A program made the translations under genes and the position numbers. 64,000 bases of DNA from Saccharopolyspora soli (lineage in GTDB: Bacteria; Actinomycetota; Actinomycetes; Mycobacteriales; Pseudonocardiaceae), in contig NZ_JALBWV010000033.1 of assembly GCF_022678645.1 (NCBI RefSeq), positions 29,457 through 93,456 of the forward strand, written 5' to 3'. This document shows, piece by piece, positions 18,479 through 28,103 of the stretch. Position 1 is the stretch's first letter, and the number at the start of each line of letters is the position of its first letter. The notes beneath the pieces were generated by a model. It worked only from the letters and a program-made list of their open reading frames with translations. It had not been told where the DNA came from and did not search any database.

Positions 18479-19558
18479 TCAGCGGAGGATTCCGGCTAGG
18501 GCTAGCCAGTCCGCGTAGAACAGGCCCACGCCGAACATGCAGCTGATCCCGGCCAGCACCCAGAACCGGATGATCACCGTGGTTTCCGCCCACCCGGCCA
18601 GCTCGAAGTGGTGGTGGAACGGGGCCATCCGGAACAGCCGTCGTCGGGTGGTCCGGAACACCGCGATCTGCAGCACCACCGACAGCGCCTCGACCACGAA
18701 CACCCCGCCGATGACGATCATCAGCAGTTCGGTGCGGGTGACCATGGAAAGCCCGGCCAACAGGCCGCCCAGCGCCAGCGAACCCGTGTCGCCCATGAAG
18801 ATCTTCGCGGGCGCGGCGTTCCACCACAGGAACCCGACGCAGGCCGCCATCGCCGCCGCCGCGACCACCGCGATGTCCAGCGGGTCGCGCACCGTGTAGC
18901 AGCCCGGTGTCGGACCGTTGATCGCGAAGCAGTCGTTGCGCAGTTGCCAGAACGAGATCAGCACGTAGGTCGCCAGCACCATCGCCGCGGTGCCGCCCGC
19001 CAGGCCGTCCATGCCGTCGGTGAAGTTGACCGCGTTGGACCAGCCGCTGATCGCCACGTAGGCGAAGATCACGAAGCCGACCGCGCCGAAGGAGATCACC
19101 GCGATGTCCCGCAGGAACGACAGCTCCACCGACGCCGGGGTGACACCGTTGGCGTTGGGGAACTGGATCGCCAGGATCGCGAACAGCACCGAGGCGACCA
19201 ACTGGCCGACCAGCTTCGCGGTCTTGTTCAACCCGAGGTTGCGCTGCTTGCGGATCTTGATGAAGTCGTCGAGGAACCCGACGATGCCCAGCGCCGTCGT
19301 CAGGCCCAGCACCAGCAGCCCGGACGCGGTCATCTGATCGCCGACCGTGAGGTGGGCGACCAGGTAGCCGACCCACATCGCTACCAGGATCGCCACGCCA
19401 CCCATCGTCGGGGTGCCGCGCTTGGCGGCGTGCTGGCTCTGCACCTCCTCCCGAATCTCCTGGCCGAAGCCCTGCCTGGAGAACACCCGGATCAGGTACG
19501 GGGTGAACAGGATCGAAACCACCAGCGCGACCGCGGCGGCAACCAAGATCGGTTTCAC
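18479..19558 (-). CDS. mraY: Phospho-N-acetylmuramoyl-pentapeptide transferase MraY
   Basis: Integral membrane enzyme that makes lipid I from UDP-MurNAc-pentapeptide and undecaprenyl phosphate. Protein of 359 aa with about ten membrane helices. Signatures are [37 protein letters not shown] and [10 protein letters not shown] chose GTG 19558, which overlaps the murF stop (GTGA) and gives an N-terminus ([18 protein letters not shown]) that aligns with mycobacterial MraY; a GTG 12 bases upstream is an alternative. Confidence 0.95.
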   Translation of the reverse strand: MKPILVAAAVALVVSILFTPYLIRVFSRQGFGQEIREEVQSQHAAKRGTPTMGGVAILVAMWVGYLVAHLTVGDQMTASGLLVLGLTTALGIVGFLDDFIKIRKQRNLGLNKTAKLVGQLVASVLFAILAIQFPNANGVTPASVELSFLRDIAVISFGAVGFVIFAYVAISGWSNAVNFTDGMDGLAGGTAAMVLATYVLISFWQLRNDCFAINGPTPGCYTVRDPLDIAVVAAAAMAACVGFLWWNAAPAKIFMGDTGSLALGGLLAGLSMVTRTELLMIVIGGVFVVEALSVVLQIAVFRTTRRRLFRMAPFHHHFELAGWAETTVIIRFWVLAGISCMFGVGLFYADWLALAGILR

Positions 19559-21027
19559 GTCGTCCGCCACCCCGCATCTCCCTCGGCCAGCAGGGCATCG
19601 GCGACCCGCCACAACCCGGCGAAATTGGATGCCTTGGCCAGCACCACGTCACCGGGACGCAGCTCGGCGCGCAGCAGCGCGACGGCCGCATCGACGTCCG
19701 GCACCAGAACCGACTCCTCTCCCCACGACCCTTCCAGCGATGCCGCCTGGTGCATCACCCGGGCCTGTTCGCCGACCACCACCAGCCGGTCGATGTTCAG
19801 CCGGACGGCGAGCCGCCCGATCTCGTCATGCGCCTCGGCGTCCGCTTCGCCGAGCTCGCCCATCGGTCCAAGTACCGCCCACGCCCGACCTGGGCGTCCG
19901 CGCGTCATCGCGGCCAGCGTCTTCAACGCCGCACGCACCGACTCCGGGTTGGCGTTGTAGGCGTCGTTGACGACCGTGACGCCGTTCGGGGCCTCGGTGA
20001 CCTCCATGCGCCGCGCCGACACCCGGCGCGCCGCGCCGAGCCGCTCGGCGACCTGCTCGACCGTGGCACCGAGCTCCAGCGCCACCGCGGCCGCGGTGAG
20101 CGCGTTGCCCACGTGGTGCTCGCCGAACAGCGGCAACCTCACCTGCGCCTTGCCCAGCTCGGTGACCAGCGTGAAGGTCGGCCGGGCCTGGTCGTCGACC
20201 TCGATGTCCTCCGCTCGCACGTGCGCGTCCGGGTTTTCCCCGACGAGCACCACGCGGGCCTCGGTGCGGTCCGCCATCGCCGCGACCAACGGGTCGTCGG
20301 CGTTGAGCACCGCCACCCCGTCCGCGGGCAACGCCTCGACCAGTTCGCCCTTGGCCCGCGCCACCGCCTCCTGCGAGCCGAACTCGCCGACGTGCGCGTG
20401 GCCGACGTTGAGCACCGCGCCGATGTGCGGTGGCGCCACCTCGCAGAGGTTCGCGATGTGCCCGACGCCGCGCGCGGACAGTTCCAGCACCAGGTGCCGG
20501 GTGTCCTCGTCGGCGCGCAGCACGGTCCAGGGGTGGCCCAGCTCGTTGTTGAACGAACCGGGCGGCGCGACCGTCGGGCCCATCGGCTCCAGCACTTGTG
20601 CGATCAGATCCTTCGTGGACGTCTTCCCGGACGAGCCGGTGACGCCGACCACGGTGAGCCGCGGCAGCCGGTCGACCACGTGGCGGGCCAGCTTCGCCAG
20701 CCCGGCCAGCACGGCGGCACCGGAACCGTCGGTGTCACCTGCCAGCGCCATCACACCGGACCGATCCGCGACCGGCACCGGCGGCACGATCACCGCCGGG
20801 GCGTCGACCTCCCGCGCGGCGAGCACACCCGCCGCACCATCCGCCACGGCCTGCGCGGCGAACTCGTGCCCGTCGACCCGTTCTCCCGGCACGGCCACGA
20901 ACAGCCCGCCGGGTTCGATCTTGCGGGAGTCGAACTCGACGCCCGCGCTGACGATCTCCGAGCCTTCCGCACGATGAAGCCTGCCGTCCACCGCATCCGC
21001 GATGTCAGCGAGGCTGAGCCGGATCAA
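19555..21027 (-). CDS. murF: UDP-MurNAc-tripeptide--D-alanyl-D-alanine ligase MurF
   Basis: Adds the D-Ala-D-Ala dipeptide to complete the UDP-MurNAc-pentapeptide. Protein of 490 aa. The ATP loop [10 protein letters not shown] is at residues 131-140, [12 protein letters not shown] and [14 protein letters not shown] follow, and the C-terminal domain has [17 protein letters not shown]. It overlaps murE upstream and mraY downstream by 4 bases each. Confidence 0.95.
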   Translation of the reverse strand: MIRLSLADIADAVDGRLHRAEGSEIVSAGVEFDSRKIEPGGLFVAVPGERVDGHEFAAQAVADGAAGVLAAREVDAPAVIVPPVPVADRSGVMALAGDTDGSGAAVLAGLAKLARHVVDRLPRLTVVGVTGSSGKTSTKDLIAQVLEPMGPTVAPPGSFNNELGHPWTVLRADEDTRHLVLELSARGVGHIANLCEVAPPHIGAVLNVGHAHVGEFGSQEAVARAKGELVEALPADGVAVLNADDPLVAAMADRTEARVVLVGENPDAHVRAEDIEVDDQARPTFTLVTELGKAQVRLPLFGEHHVGNALTAAAVALELGATVEQVAERLGAARRVSARRMEVTEAPNGVTVVNDAYNANPESVRAALKTLAAMTRGRPGRAWAVLGPMGELGEADAEAHDEIGRLAVRLNIDRLVVVGEQARVMHQAASLEGSWGEESVLVPDVDAAVALLRAELRPGDVVLAKASNFAGLWRVADALLAEGDAGWRTT

Positions 21028-22643
21028 CTTGCCTCCTCGTCGCCCTGCCCCCGACGAACACCGGTTTTCTGTGGATCCTCGGGCCGCTGGCCCAGGATCA
21101 GACGCAGCGCGGCGGCGAGTTCTTCCCGGTCCGAGAAGGGGTGCACCACGCCCGCCACCTCCTGTCCTGTCTCGTGGCCCTTGCCCGCGACGACGACGAT
21201 GTCGCCGGGCTTGGCGCGCTCCACGGCCGCGGCGATGGCCGCGCGCCGGTCGCCGATCTCGATCACTTCCCCGCGCTGGTCGGCGGGTACGTCGCGCGCA
21301 CCGGCCAGCATGGCCGCCCGGATGTCGGCCGGGTCTTCGCGGCGCGGATTGTCGTCGGTGACGATCAGCAGCTCGGCGCGGCGGGCCGCCGCTTCGCCCA
21401 TCAGCGGTCGCTTCGCCACGTCCCGGTCGCCTCCGCAGCCGAGCACGACGATTACGTTGCCGTCGACTTGCGCGCGAGCCGCGTCGAGCACCGCGGCCAC
21501 CGCGCCGGGCTTGTGCGAGTAGTCCACCACAGCGGTGAAGTCCTGCCCGAGCGCGACACGCTCCATGCGACCTGGCACGTCGACTTCCGCGAGGCCGCGC
21601 TCGATCGCCCAGGTGGGCACGCCCGCCGCGTGCAGGACACCGATCGCGAGCAGGGCGTTGGCCACGTTGAAGGGGCCGGGCAGCCGCAGCCGGACGCGCA
21701 GTTCAAGGCCGTCCGGGCCGTGCGCGGTGAAGGTCTGCTCCCCGGTGGGGAACGCCTGGACGTCGCTGGCGGACCAAGTCGCGTCGCCTTCGGTGGACAC
21801 CGTGATGGTGTTCGGTTTGACCAACCGCCGCCCCCACTCTCCGTCCACGCAGACGACCTCGTGCTCGGCCCGGCCGTCGAACAGCAGCGCCTTGGCCTGG
21901 AAGTAGTCCTCAAGATCGCGGTGGAAGTCCAGGTGGTCCTGGGACAGGTTGGTGAACGCGCCGACGGCGAACCGGGTGCCGGACACCCGCCCCATGGCCA
22001 GCGCGTGGCTGGAGACCTCCATCGGCACGTAGGTCACCCGGTGCTCGACCATCACGGCCAGCAGTGCCTGCAGGTCCGGGGCCTCCGGCGTGGTGAAGGC
22101 GCTGTCCAGCCGGTCACCGGCGATGCGGGTCTCCACGGTGCCGACCAGCCCGGTGCCGAACCCGGCGGCCTGCAGCGCGGACTCCAGCAGGTAGGTGGTG
22201 GTGGTCTTGCCGGAGGTGCCGGTCACCCCGAGCACCTTCAACTGCCGCGACGGATCGCCGTAGATCAACGCCGACGCGGCCCCGAGCACCCCGCGCGGAT
22301 CGTCGTGCACCAGCAACGACACGCTGCCGTCGCGCACCGCGGGATGGTCGAGGAGCGCGACGCGTTCGACCCCGGCCTGGTCGGTGAGCACCGCGACAGC
22401 GCCGGACTCCAGCGCGTGCTGGGCGAAATCGGCACCGTGCACGCGGGTGCCTGGCAGGGCGGCGAAGAGATCGCCGGGGCGGACGTGCTGGGCACGCAGG
22501 GTCGCCCCGGTCACCGGCGCCGCGGCGGCGCTGTGACCAGGCGCGCGAAGCATGCGCGCGCCGATTTCGTCGGCGAGCTGATCGATGTCCACCGGCTCGA
22601 CGTGGGATGGGCGAGGCGGGGCTGTCGCGACCGCGGAAGGCAC
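21024..22643 (-). CDS. murE: UDP-MurNAc-tripeptide synthetase MurE (meso-DAP type)
   Basis: Adds the third amino acid of the stem peptide. Protein of 539 aa. The ATP loop GTSGKTTT is at about residues 142-149, NLSQDHLDFH and YSHKPGAV follow, and TDDNPRREDP near residue 430 is the DNPR motif of meso-diaminopimelate-specific enzymes. I chose GTG 22643 because a -10-like TAGCCT (22652-22657) ends 8 bases upstream, implying a leaderless message, and ATG 22685 has no ribosome-binding site. As ftsI is 9.6 kb away, an own promoter is needed. Confidence 0.95.
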   Translation of the reverse strand: MPSAVATAPPRPSHVEPVDIDQLADEIGARMLRAPGHSAAAAPVTGATLRAQHVRPGDLFAALPGTRVHGADFAQHALESGAVAVLTDQAGVERVALLDHPAVRDGSVSLLVHDDPRGVLGAASALIYGDPSRQLKVLGVTGTSGKTTTTYLLESALQAAGFGTGLVGTVETRIAGDRLDSAFTTPEAPDLQALLAVMVEHRVTYVPMEVSSHALAMGRVSGTRFAVGAFTNLSQDHLDFHRDLEDYFQAKALLFDGRAEHEVVCVDGEWGRRLVKPNTITVSTEGDATWSASDVQAFPTGEQTFTAHGPDGLELRVRLRLPGPFNVANALLAIGVLHAAGVPTWAIERGLAEVDVPGRMERVALGQDFTAVVDYSHKPGAVAAVLDAARAQVDGNVIVVLGCGGDRDVAKRPLMGEAAARRAELLIVTDDNPRREDPADIRAAMLAGARDVPADQRGEVIEIGDRRAAIAAAVERAKPGDIVVVAGKGHETGQEVAGVVHPFSDREELAAALRLILGQRPEDPQKTGVRRGQGDEEAS

Positions 22644-22651
22644 GTCGCGAC

Positions 22652-22657
22652 AGGCTA
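22652..22657 (-). promoter_or_regulatory. Putative -10 box of a leaderless murE promoter
   Basis: TAGCCT on the minus strand, 8 bases before GTG 22643, fits the TANNNT rule for actinobacterial leaderless genes. No convincing -35 box was found. Confidence 0.4.
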
Positions 22658-22814
22658 CCGGTAGCACTCGGATGAGCATCCTCATGGTCGGTCACCCGTT
22701 CAACGCAGTGGAGCTTGGATCGTTCGGCCCAACCGCTGCTCAGCCGCCCGAACACGGCTCGCCGGTGCAGTAGAACTCCCCTGTCTCGCTTTTCCGCGGA
22801 CGGGGGGAGGACGC

Positions 22815-23348
22815 ATGTCGCCGGACTTCGGCGGGGATCCCGAGCAGGCCGAGCGCGCGGTCCAGAAGTGGTCCGAGGGTCTGCGGGAGAAAGCGGCGCA
22901 GTTCACCGCGATGCGGCAACAGATCGACGCGATCCGCGTCACGGAGAGCAGTCGATCGGTCGCGGTGACGGTGAACTCCGAGGGCGTGCCGATCGACGTC
23001 CGGTTCGGCGAACAGTCGCGGTCGATGACCGGTGCCGAGCTCAGCCGCGAATTCATGGCCGTGCTGCACCGCGCGCAGTCGAAGATCGCCGACCAGGTGG
23101 CCGAGGCCACCCGGAGCACCGTCGGCGAGCAGTCCTCGACCGGTGCCGTGATCGACGCCTACCGCAAGCGCTTCCCCCAACCGCCTGGCCCGGCCGCCAA
23201 CCGCCTGCGGCTCGTGCCGGATCCACCGCCGCCCTCTCCGCCAGCGGCCGCGTCGCGCCCCCAGCCGGATTCCGCACAGCCGGGTCCCGCGCAGCCCCAC
23301 ACCGGCCACGACGACGGCGACTTCAGCGACGAGACGTTCCTGCGCTGA
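22815..23348 (+). CDS. YbaB/EbfC-like protein of a type VII secretion-linked locus
   Basis: Protein of 177 aa; GGGGGAGGAC precedes ATG 22815. Residues about 1-100 resemble YbaB/EbfC nucleoid-associated folds as found next to ESX-associated genes: a helical start (ERAVQKWSEGLREKAAQFTAM) and a sheet with VAVTVNSEGVPIDVRFGE, then a helix. The last 60 residues are a Pro/Gln-rich disordered tail. It starts the operon leading to the EspC-like and toxin genes. I infer a chaperone or accessory role for the secreted toxin; DNA binding is possible. Confidence 0.7.
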   Translation: MSPDFGGDPEQAERAVQKWSEGLREKAAQFTAMRQQIDAIRVTESSRSVAVTVNSEGVPIDVRFGEQSRSMTGAELSREFMAVLHRAQSKIADQVAEATRSTVGEQSSTGAVIDAYRKRFPQPPGPAANRLRLVPDPPPPSPPAAASRPQPDSAQPGPAQPHTGHDDGDFSDETFLR

Positions 23349-23367
23349 CACCTTGCGAGGGGGAGAC

Positions 23368-23688
23368 ATGTCCGAGGGCTTCACGCTGCCACCCGACCAA
23401 CTACGGGCCCACGCGGACCAGCTGGACGGCCATGCCGAGGCGCTCGGACAAGCGGTCGACGCAGCGCGCGGGGCCCACCTCGGTGGCACCGATTACGGGG
23501 TGACCTGCGCGTTCCTGCCGTTGAAGCTGTCCATCACCGGAGCGCTGACGGCGGCGACCGTGGGATCGGCGGAGCAGGCGATCGCGGCGCTGGCGACCGC
23601 ACTGCGCGATGCGGTCGAGGACCAGGAGGTCCAGGACGCCGAGATCGCCGATGCGCTGAAGCGCCTGATCGACGAGCTCGGCTGGTGA
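23368..23688 (+). CDS. EspC/ESX-associated small helical protein (DUF2580-like)
   Basis: Protein of 106 aa; GAGGGGGAGAC precedes ATG 23368. The sequence is almost all helical (LRAHADQLDGHAEALGQAVD, then an Ala-rich second half) and resembles the small ESX-1 secretion-associated EspC family, which pairs like WXG100 proteins. No WxG motif is present, as in that family. It overlaps the toxin gene by GTGA (23685-23688), so the two are translationally coupled. I infer that it partners or targets the toxin for type VII export. Confidence 0.72.
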   Translation: MSEGFTLPPDQLRAHADQLDGHAEALGQAVDAARGAHLGGTDYGVTCAFLPLKLSITGALTAATVGSAEQAIAALATALRDAVEDQEVQDAEIADALKRLIDELGW

Positions 23689-25067
23689 GCCCGGTGAACG
23701 ACGCGGATCCGCCTCGGCCCCCGGTGGACAACCCACTGGTCAGCAAACCCCAAGATTCGTCCGAGTGGTACACCGGAGTCGGCCTGCTGGAAGCGGTAGC
23801 GGATGTCGTCGCGGCGATCGAAACCGGCGACTGGACGGACGTCGGATTCGCCGTGGTGGGCGCCGGTCTGGAAACCCTGTCGACCATCACGGATCCGCTG
23901 GGCAGCATGTTCTCGGCGGCGCTGTCCTTCCTGATCGAACACTTCCAACCACTCACCGATGCGCTGAACTGGCTGGGCGGCGACGCCGACGCGGTGCGCG
24001 CGCACGCGCAAACCTGGCGCAACATCGCGGATTCGCTGCGCACGACAGCGGACACGCTGGAAGCCGACGTGCAGCGCGGCACCGCGGGCTGGACCGGCGC
24101 GGCAGCGGACGCCTACCGCGCCAGGCTCGCCACCACGGCCCAGCTCATCCGAGCCCAATCCGAAGCGGCCAGCGGTCTGAGCTCGGCGGCGGAAACGGCG
24201 GGCACCGTGGTCGCGATGGTGCGCGCGACGATCCGCGACTTCATCGCCGAATGCGCGGGCCGCCTGGCGGCCTGGGCGATCGAAGCCCTCGCGTCCAGGG
24301 GATCGGCCCTACCGCTGATCATCGAACAAGCGTCACTGCGCATAGCCCGCTGGGGTGTCCGAGTGGCGGAGATGATCGTCAAGCTGATCCGAGCCCTGAC
24401 GAAACTCCTACCCCTACTGGACAAACTAGGCGAACTGGTAGGCCGAATAGGCAAGATCCTAAACGAAATAACCCACGGCAACCCCCTCCCCCAACCCCCG
24501 AACAAACCCCGAAACCCCAACAACCCGAACACCCCAAGAAACCCAAACGACCCACCCAACGACCCCCCGGACACCCCCGGTACCGGCCACCCCGACCCGG
24601 ACGATCCCTTCGACAACCTGCCACCCCACGAGCAGGAAGACCTAATCAGGAAGGTCATCGAAGACTCACGTGGCGGCATGACCCGCGAGGCTGCGATCGC
24701 CTCACTCCGAGACGGACCCCCTGGCACCAAGCCATTCGTAGACGAGAAGAACGCACCCGGACCTGACATCCGCTTCCAGGACAACAACGGCAATGATGTC
24801 CTAAATCGGGAGAACAAAGCCCTGAACGGAACCGAGAACTCCTTCAACACGAACACGAAAAAAGCGTGCAAACAACTCGGCGAGGATGGCGGAGAAATCT
24901 TCTACCAAGTCCCCGAAGGAACAAGCACAGCGGAGCTGAACTCATGGGTGGACCGGTGGCGTGGCCGCCGAGACACGACTGATTACCAAGGCGTCAATCT
25001 GATATTTTGCGACTCTTCCGGTAGGATAATCGGAAAGGGAAACCTGGCCAGCGGAAGGATCGAATGA
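23685..25067 (+). CDS. Polymorphic toxin with ESX/WXG100-like N-terminus and nuclease-like C-terminus
   Basis: Protein of 460 aa. Residues about 1-250 form a helical, LXG/WXG100-like trafficking region; W138 in the turn QRGTAGWTGAAADAYRARL is the WxG-type element. A Pro/Asn linker (residues about 265-310) follows, with unusual codons (CTA, ATA, AGG). The last 150 residues are polar and read GPDIRFQDNNGNDVLNRENK, then SFNTNTKKACKQL and GGEIFYQVPEG. The D...ExK pattern suggests a PD-(D/E)XK-type nuclease toxin; this is inferred from the motif. Neighbours upstream look like export helpers, and the next gene 7 bases downstream is the immunity candidate. Confidence 0.75.
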   Translation: MSPVNDADPPRPPVDNPLVSKPQDSSEWYTGVGLLEAVADVVAAIETGDWTDVGFAVVGAGLETLSTITDPLGSMFSAALSFLIEHFQPLTDALNWLGGDADAVRAHAQTWRNIADSLRTTADTLEADVQRGTAGWTGAAADAYRARLATTAQLIRAQSEAASGLSSAAETAGTVVAMVRATIRDFIAECAGRLAAWAIEALASRGSALPLIIEQASLRIARWGVRVAEMIVKLIRALTKLLPLLDKLGELVGRIGKILNEITHGNPLPQPPNKPRNPNNPNTPRNPNDPPNDPPDTPGTGHPDPDDPFDNLPPHEQEDLIRKVIEDSRGGMTREAAIASLRDGPPGTKPFVDEKNAPGPDIRFQDNNGNDVLNRENKALNGTENSFNTNTKKACKQLGEDGGEIFYQVPEGTSTAELNSWVDRWRGRRDTTDYQGVNLIFCDSSGRIIGKGNLASGRIE

Positions 25068-25074
25068 GGAATCC

Positions 25075-25896
25075 ATGAGCGACCTCGGGTATCTTGTTTG
25101 CGCACCATGCAAGACTTATCTCACGCTCGGAAAACCCGTTCTCCGAGACGACGAGACCGTCAACTACTACCACCTCGGCCCCAGGAACAGTCCGCGCAAT
25201 CCGGCGCAGACGCTGCTGAACGAGTCGCTGTGGAAATTCCTCGCAGATCACACCGGACATCCGCTTGTCATCAAGTTCGACTACGAAGACGGCATGGCGG
25301 AGGTCGAGGAGAACTACACGGAGATCGGAGGCGATACCGCCGATGGCGGAATTCCATTCGAACAGTATCTGCTCAACTGGGATGGACTGAGCAAATCAAA
25401 CATCGACGACCGCACGTTGCAGACCCTGCGCCGACCAGCAATTAACGTCGAACACTACCGCGACGGCACCATCTCCGCACAAGTCGCACTTCACGTCGAT
25501 CTCCCGCCATCCCTACTGCAACAATGGCAGAATGAGCACGGAAAGCCACTACTAGCCATTTCCGTTCGCGACATCAACAAGTCGACGATGTTGGTGCGAA
25601 ACTTGGGATTGCCAGCTCCTTTCCTGCTTCGCCAGATCGCCGAGGTCAACGCATCGCGCGTCGTGTTCGGACATTTCGAACAGCTTTGGACGAAAAATCG
25701 CCCGGTGGCCGTCGAACTGCTGCACTCACTTCCCCGAACACTCGCACAGGTGCGTGCCGCAGGTCGTTCCCTGCACATAGCACTGGCTGATCTCAGCGCA
25801 GGATCGGCCGACGCGATCCTCGCCGAACTTCAAAACGCGCCATCGGATGGAATCGAAGAGCCGATCACGGTCATCGACTACCCCACTATGCCGTGA
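25075..25896 (+). CDS. Putative immunity protein for the adjacent toxin
   Basis: Protein of 273 aa; GAGGAATCC precedes ATG 25075, 7 bases after the toxin stop. The N-terminal 75 residues contain LVCAPCKTYLTLGK and LWKFLADHTGHPLVIKFDY, a small CxxC-containing domain I associate with immunity-type proteins. The C-terminal half is a helical region with no recognised fold. No signal peptide or membrane helix is seen, so it should act in the cytoplasm. Base composition drops relative to the flanking mur genes, as is common for toxin-immunity modules. Function is inferred from position. Confidence 0.6.
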   Translation: MSDLGYLVCAPCKTYLTLGKPVLRDDETVNYYHLGPRNSPRNPAQTLLNESLWKFLADHTGHPLVIKFDYEDGMAEVEENYTEIGGDTADGGIPFEQYLLNWDGLSKSNIDDRTLQTLRRPAINVEHYRDGTISAQVALHVDLPPSLLQQWQNEHGKPLLAISVRDINKSTMLVRNLGLPAPFLLRQIAEVNASRVVFGHFEQLWTKNRPVAVELLHSLPRTLAQVRAAGRSLHIALADLSAGSADAILAELQNAPSDGIEEPITVIDYPTMP

Positions 25897-25918
25897 GAAC
25901 GTAACGGCTCGGTCCGGC

Positions 25919-26494
25919 TCAAGCTGCTGGCCAGGTGGGGTTTCGGCCGAGGTAGGCGATCAGTTCTTCCAGGGGTGATGCCTTTTTCGGCACTGCCACC
26001 GCCGGGGCGAAGGCTCCGCCGTCGCGGGCTGGTGGGTTCGCTCGCACCAGTTCCAACGCCGTCGCCGGTAGGTCTTCGTCCGGTTCGTAGTGGGCTCCGA
26101 TCGTCTTGGCCACGTCCCAGCTGTGCACCACCACGTCCACGAAGTGGAACATCAGCGCCACCTCGCCGGGGAACACGCCGAACTCCCGAATCCGGACCTG
26201 CTTCTCCAGCACGCCTTCGGCGGCGAAGGCGGCGCTGAGCTCGGCGGCGGAACGCCGGTAGTCCTCCGCCGGTTCGGCCCTCAGCCACCCGGCATTCCAG
26301 TCCACATCGGACACTTCCGGATCAGCCTTGGTGGAGTGGGCGAAGCCCAGGTTCTCGCTCACCATGTGCCGCAACAGGCCGTGCAGCGTCCAGTCCGCGC
26401 ACGGTGTGGGCAGGCTCAACTGGTCCGATTTGATCTCGGCGACGACGTCGTCGGTGCTCTGCACAGCGCGTCGGTGCAAGTTCACGATGTCCAC
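25919..26494 (-). CDS. TIGR03086-type DinB-like metal-binding protein
   Basis: Protein of 191 aa of the mycothiol-dependent/DinB-like four-helix family. Typical blocks are TPCADWTLHGLLRHMVSEN near the N-terminus and FVDVVVHSWDVAKTIG in the middle; the His residues of HM and VHSWD would hold a divalent metal. Such actinobacterial proteins are related to mycothiol-dependent maleylpyruvate isomerase, but the substrate here is unknown. Divergent from the MocR regulator gene with 89 bases between starts, so it is a plausible target of that regulator. Confidence 0.85.
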   Translation of the reverse strand: MDIVNLHRRAVQSTDDVVAEIKSDQLSLPTPCADWTLHGLLRHMVSENLGFAHSTKADPEVSDVDWNAGWLRAEPAEDYRRSAAELSAAFAAEGVLEKQVRIREFGVFPGEVALMFHFVDVVVHSWDVAKTIGAHYEPDEDLPATALELVRANPPARDGGAFAPAVAVPKKASPLEELIAYLGRNPTWPAA

Positions 26495-26583
26495 ATACCG
26501 AGGGTATGGATCGGCATCGGCCCAGCGGCAGATCCAAAAATGACGAAATCCACTGGGCCGATTTCGGGTTAGGCTCGGTGCTT
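26495..26583. promoter_or_regulatory. Divergent promoter region, DinB-like gene / mocR
   Basis: This 89-base region separates two divergent starts. A TAGGCT (about 26570-26575) lies 8 bases before GTG 26584 and could be the -10 of a leaderless mocR message. No clear direct repeats of a MocR operator were found. Confidence 0.4.
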
Positions 26584-27993
26584 GTGGAGTTCCACGTGAG
26601 CTTGGTTGGTCGGGTCGACCTGACCGGGCAGATCTATCGGCAGATCAAGGCCGCCGTGCTGGATGGCAGGCTCCGCACCGGCGAAGCGCTGCCTCCCACC
26701 CGCGAGCTGGCTCGACGGTTGTCGGTGTCCCGCAACACCGTCAGCGCCGCCTACGACCGGCTGACCGCCGAGGGTTTCGTCGCCGGTCGCACCGGGTCGG
26801 GCACCTACGTTCTGCCGGGCGGTTTCGACCGACCAGCGCAGGCGGCTGATGCCCAGCGGATCCGGCCAGCGAAGACCTGGGAGCGGATCCGGGTGCCCCA
26901 GATGGACCCGAGCATCCCGGATTTCGACTTCCGACCGGGAATTCCCGATGTCCGGCTGTTCCCCTACGCGGCCTGGCGGCGGCTGCTGGCGCACTGGTTC
27001 CGCACGTCCAGCGTCGGCTCGCCGATGTACGCCGACCCCGCTGGCCATGCCGGGCTGCGCCGCGCGCTGGCCCGGCACGTCGGGGTTTCCCGCGCGGTTC
27101 GGGCGAGCGCCGACGACGTGCTGGTCACCAGTGGGGCGCAACAGGCGTTCGACCTGATCGGCCGGGTGCTGATCGAGCCGGGAACCTGCGTCGCGGTGGA
27201 GGATCCCGGTTATCCGCCGCCACGTCAGCTGTTCCGCGCGTTGGGCGCCAAGGTGGTCGGCGTGCCGGTGGACGCGGAAGGCATCTTGGTGGACCGGATA
27301 CCGGGCAACGCCCGAATCGTGTACGTGACGCCGTCGCACCAGTTCCCGCTCGGCATGCCGATGTCGTTGCCGCGCCGCACCGCGCTACTCGAATGGGCCG
27401 AACGCGTCGGCGCTGTCGTGGTGGAGGACGACTACGACAGCGAGTTCCGGTTCTCCGGCAGGCCGATCGAACCACTGCAGAGCCTCGACCGAGCGGGCCG
27501 GGTGATCTACGTCGGCTCGATGTCCAAGGTCCTGCTCCCCACGCTGCGCGTCGGTTTCCTGATCGCGCCGCGCAGTCTGCACACGGCGCTGCGGGCCGCC
27601 AAGTACGTCGTGGATCTGCACACTTCACTGCCGCTGCAAGCCGCTCTCGCCGCGTTCATCGAGGAAGGACTGCTGGCCAGGCACATCCGCCGGGCCCGCA
27701 ACGACTACGCCGCCCGGTACGCGCGGATCTCCTCGATGCTCCAACAGGATTTCGCCGACCTGCTGGAACCGGTGGCGGTCACGGCGGGCCTGCACCTGGC
27801 GGCGATGCTGCCTCCGGACGCCGACGACGAGTCGATCTGCGAACGCGCCGGTGCGAATGGTGTCGGGATTCTCCCGCTGAGCCCGTACCGGCGGGCGAAA
27901 GGCAGTCCCGGACTCGTCCTCGGCTACGGCGGAATCGCAGTGCCGGACATCGCCGAAGGGCTGCGCAGGCTGCACGCCTGCCTCACCCGTTGA
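26584..27993 (+). CDS. MocR/PdxR-type transcriptional regulator with aminotransferase domain
   Basis: Protein of about 469 aa. A GntR-type winged helix (LPPTRELARRLSVSRNTVSA, residues about 38-57) is joined to a fold-type I aminotransferase domain that binds PLP. Family blocks are SGAQQAFDLIGRVLIEPG, EDPGYPP, TPSHQFPLG, VEDDYDSEFRF, and SMSKVLLPTLRVGFL with the Schiff-base lysine. These proteins sense PLP or amino acids and usually control a divergent gene. The start is uncertain: GTG 26578, 26584 and 26596 are all in frame; 26584 gives the usual N-terminus (VEFHVSL). Confidence 0.9.
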   Translation: MEFHVSLVGRVDLTGQIYRQIKAAVLDGRLRTGEALPPTRELARRLSVSRNTVSAAYDRLTAEGFVAGRTGSGTYVLPGGFDRPAQAADAQRIRPAKTWERIRVPQMDPSIPDFDFRPGIPDVRLFPYAAWRRLLAHWFRTSSVGSPMYADPAGHAGLRRALARHVGVSRAVRASADDVLVTSGAQQAFDLIGRVLIEPGTCVAVEDPGYPPPRQLFRALGAKVVGVPVDAEGILVDRIPGNARIVYVTPSHQFPLGMPMSLPRRTALLEWAERVGAVVVEDDYDSEFRFSGRPIEPLQSLDRAGRVIYVGSMSKVLLPTLRVGFLIAPRSLHTALRAAKYVVDLHTSLPLQAALAAFIEEGLLARHIRRARNDYAARYARISSMLQQDFADLLEPVAVTAGLHLAAMLPPDADDESICERAGANGVGILPLSPYRRAKGSPGLVLGYGGIAVPDIAEGLRRLHACLTR

Positions 27994-28103
27994 CACCGCC
28001 TCCTTCCGCCATCGGCTGTTCAGGTCATCTTCGTGGTGTTCGGCGGCGGTGATCGATAGCGTTCTCCCGGCCGTTGGAGATTTTTGCGTTCCGGGAGGAC
28101 TTC

